Source: Odiellus spinosus (lineage: Eukaryota; Arthropoda; Arachnida; Opiliones; Phalangiidae). Taken from it: 64,000 bases of DNA. Of this stretch, positions 61,044 through 64,000 are shown piece after piece; within the stretch, counting starts at the first letter, position 1, and each line of letters begins with the position of its first letter. The notes under the pieces were generated by a model. That model ran no database searches, was not told the origin of the DNA, and saw only the letters and a list, made by a program, of their open reading frames with translations. The DNA lies in assembly GCA_963920705.1 (NCBI GenBank), contig OY987225.1, forward strand, positions 30,503,538 to 30,567,537, written 5' to 3'. A program made the position numbers and the translations under genes.

Positions 61044-63028
61044 ATGAGGTGGAATTTAAGTTTCGTTTTGACGTTGGGGTCTTGTTTGACCATCGTGTTG
61101 GGACTCGAACAAGGCGGGGGACTATGGCCAATGCCTCAGTCTGTCGTGATTGGTCAAAATTACGCCGTGTTAGCGCCAACTTTAAATGTATCTACCAATT
61201 TACCGGGTTGCGATGTTTTGAATCAAGCTGTGTCTAGGTACGTATTTAAGTCAAATTTTAAAGGGATTCTGAAAAGTGATTTTGTTTCTCAAGCTTAGAA
61301 TTAAAATATACAGAGTGTGAGTGATAATCACCGTATTAGGGTGGATTTAGAAGCCGCAAATTTACTCCCTCGGACTATTTGCTTCTGATAATTGTATTCT
61401 GAAAAACTACTAGGCTTAACTTAAGAAACAAATACTTTCGATTCATTATTCCTTGTTTTATTTTTTATTTTAAGAAGACAATCATAACCAATTTATTTTA
61501 ATTCAGATATCAGAAGATGATTCAACAATTGCAATGCGTATCAATAGAGAAATCATTTGAGAGCGAATTGATGGGCAAATTTAAGATTTCTAGTCCCTAC
61601 TATAAATTAAGAGCGAAACGAGAACCCAACGAAGATGAGTTGACCCAATTAAATATTATTGTCCGAGGCTCTTGCGAAGATTTTCCAACTGAGACCATGG
61701 ACGAAAAATACGCCATTCAAGTAAACACAGCTTCGAGTCGTGGTGCGGCCCAATTAGTTGCGGGTTCAGTCTGGGGCGCTATCAGGGCCTTGGAAACTTT
61801 CAGTCAGTTAATTTACGAACAAGAAGTCGATGGGGCTACCAAAGTAAGTTTAAAAATATAGTGGATTATCAAGACATAATCTTAATATTGAAACTCGTTT
61901 CCTTGACAGTTGTTGATTAATACTACATCCATCATCGATTATCCTCGTTTCGGGTTCCGAGGTTTGTTATTGGACACGTCTAGACATTACGTACCTTTAG
62001 CGGTTCTTTTGGAGAACCTCGAAGCTATGGCTCAGAATAAATTAAACGTTTTCCATTGGCACATTGTCGACGATAATTCTTTCCCGTACGTCAGCAAACA
62101 ATTTCCCGAAATGAGTGCCAAAGGAGCCTTCAGCAAAAATCACGTCTACACCCAAGAGGCCATTGCGAAAGTTATCGAATTCGCTAGGTTGAGAGGTATC
62201 CGCGTAGTCCCAGAATTTGACACTCCTGGACACACCCAATCGTGGGGCAAAGCCCAGAAGGATTTACTAACCCCTTGCTACAAAGGCTCAGTTCCCGATG
62301 GTACTTTTGGTCCAATTGATCCCATTCGTAACAGCACCTACGACTTTATGTCAAAATTATTGGCGGAAGTTGCTCAAGTATTTCCCGATAGCTATTTGCA
62401 TTTGGGAGGCGACGAAGTGGACTTCACGTGCTGGAAAAGCAACCCGGACATTCTGGATTTCATGAAGACGAGGGATATATCCGGTGACTTTGGCAAACTC
62501 GAGGAAATTTACGAGCAGAAGATTGTGGACATTGTTCAAAAGAAACTTAACAAGAAAACACTCGTCTGGCAAGAGGTTTTGGACAATAACGTTAACATTG
62601 ACAAAGAGACAATCGTCCACGTGTGGAAAGATCCGTACAACCCAGAGATGGCCAAAGTAACCAAGGCCGGATACAAGACCATCATGTCTAGTTGTTGGTA
62701 TTTGAACAAGATCACGTACGGGATCGATTGGCACCAATACTACACTTGCGACCCGGAAGATTTCGATGGCACGAGTCAACAGAAAGCTTTAGTTATTGGA
62801 GGGGCTTCGGCGATGTGGGGAGAATTCGTGGATGGTACTGGACTTATGTCTCGAACCTGGCCTAGGACTTCGACTGTCGCTGAACGACTTTGGAGCGCTA
62901 AAGATCTTATTGACGTTAATCAAGCCGCGCCACGATTGGACGCTCACAGATGCCGTATGCTTAAACGAGGGTTGCGCGCCGAACCCGCTAATGGACCCGG
63001 ATCCTGTCCATGCGATCCGTTCATATAA
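61044..63028 (+). CDS. HEXB: Beta-hexosaminidase (GH20), tandem copy 1
   Basis: A lysosomal or secreted glycosidase that removes terminal N-acetylhexosamine from glycolipids, glycans and chitin oligomers. Exons 61044-61237, 61507-61843 and 61910-63028 give 549 residues (human HEXA 529, HEXB 556). A signal peptide is visible (NLSFVLTLGSCLTIVLG), then LWPMPQSV. The GH20 barrel has FRGLLLDTSRHY (substrate Arg), NVFHWHIVDDNSFP, VVPEFDTPGHTQSW, the catalytic pair in HLGGDEVDFTCW, TLVWQEVLDN, and ASAMWGEFVDGTGL with TVAERLWS. The C-terminus HRCRMLKRGL is more HEXB-like, but invertebrate genes may precede the HEXA/HEXB split. Poly(A) signal at 63135. A second copy starts 790 bp downstream on the same strand. 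Confidence 0.95.
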
Positions 63029-63819
63029 ATTAATTACTTTTAATTACTTTTCAGTGGACATACTTTAATGAAGTAGAACGCTAGAGCAATTTCTGTCTCT
63101 AATAGATAAATTTAAATAATTGTATTATTTGTTGAATAAATAATATTGTTTATTTTTTTTATTTAATGAAATTATATTGTTAATAGTTTGAGAATTCGAA
63201 AGAACGCTTTCTAGCTACATTTAATAGAACAAATCTTATCACCTGACTAATTAATTATTGTTCTCAAACTTTCAATTGAGAATTTGTTTTGAAATGGAGG
63301 GATTTTTGATGAAACCATTGGGGAAAAGCCATGGTTTATTTAAATGTTAGTCCAATCAGATTTTACTTGGGTTGGACCTTCTAAATTATCTCTGCTACTA
63401 TAGCGCCAATATTGTGAACATAACTTATCCATGTTTTCCAGCCCTAGTAGACGAACCCTCCATCAAATGTTTGTTTTAATGCTCATGTTATAATCTTGTT
63501 TATTTTTTAACTCGTTATAAGATGACCTATGACCTATGACCTTATTATTGTTGCCAAGCTACGCAAGCAGCTTCACTTTATTTGTTTTTCGTTATTTTAT
63601 ATTCTATTCAGACTGATAATATTCAAATTACACTTCAAAACCATCTATTGTTTAAAAAATCAGATCAGTTTTTTTAATTGTTTAGTAATTTTTTGTCTTA
63701 TGATATAAGATCCCGCGCATAATCTAATCTCACCATTGGGTGTTTCAACCGTCGAAGTGTTGAGTTCATTTTTTAAAGAAAGATCCGGCAGCTACGATCG
63801 ATAAGAAACAGTTCTAATT
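63029..63819. other. Gap between the hexosaminidase copies
   Basis: First copy 3'UTR (AATAAA at 63135), then the promoter of the second copy with the shared motif at 63719-63732. No gene or clear repeat. Confidence 0.5.
63719..63732 (+). promoter_or_regulatory. Shared promoter motif of the hexosaminidase pair, copy 2
   Basis: ATAATCTAATCTCA, identical to 60939-60952 and at nearly the same distance from the start codon. Confidence 0.6.
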
Positions 63820-64000
63820 ATGCGGTGGTCGTGTTTAATTATCGCTTTTACCTTGAGCTTTTGCTTGGCCAACGTTTACGGTAGTGACCTAGGAGGTGAC
63901 TTATGGCCAATGCCTCAATCCGTTGTTATTGGACAAACAGTTGCCGTGATATCTCCAAGTTTAATCATAACCAGCAATTTACCAGATTGTGATGTTGTTA
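63820..64000 (+). CDS. Beta-hexosaminidase (GH20), tandem copy 2, 5' end only
   Basis: An ATG-started frame running off the right edge. It opens MRWSCLIIAFTLSFCLANV, a signal peptide, then GGDLWPMPQSVVIGQ and SNLPDCDVV. The block LWPMPQSVVIGQ is identical to copy 1, and both proteins start MRW, so this is a tandem paralogue. The GH20 domain lies beyond the window, so activity cannot be judged. Confidence 0.85.
   Translation, partial: MRWSCLIIAFTLSFCLANVYGSDLGGDLWPMPQSVVIGQTVAVISPSLIITSNLPDCDVV

Overview
The window is a piece of nuclear DNA from a protostome invertebrate, most likely an arthropod. It is AT-rich and gene-dense. Almost every gene is split by GT-AG introns, many only 50-75 bp long, and miniature inverted-repeat elements and minisatellites sit in the introns and gaps. 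The presence of a divergent ionotropic receptor and a liprin-beta favours an arthropod or relative. I cannot name the species.

Left part (1-8113): the 3' half of glycogenin (+), IFT74 (+) with an RFX-type X-box, PDCD2 (+), and NUDT22 (-), whose 3' end abuts that of PDCD2. Middle (8114-29978): a liprin-beta gene with a 17.5 kb first coding intron. That intron holds two further long ATG-started exons that could be alternative N-termini, a complete carboxylesterase gene on the opposite strand (15493-19204), three tandem-repeat arrays and several inverted-repeat elements. Then come MED18 (+), ZC3H11A (-) and a kinesin-8 KIF18A homologue (+), the last two divergent from a shared promoter region, followed by PTGR3/ZADH2 (-) and nurim (+).

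Right part (49370-64000): a long gene-poor stretch, an unrecognised two-exon gene with a second possible terminal exon (52293-53894), an ionotropic receptor gene (56039-58806), and a tandem pair of lysosomal beta-hexosaminidase genes, the second cut off by the window edge.

The genes are mostly unrelated housekeeping and cytoskeletal loci, with no operon-like logic. Links are limited to shared promoter regions (NUDT22/liprin-beta, ZC3H11A/KIF18A, PTGR3/nurim), convergent 3' ends (PDCD2/NUDT22, KIF18A/PTGR3), one nested gene and one tandem duplication. All exon boundaries come from reading splice sites, phase and remembered family similarity by eye; no search or transcript data were available.
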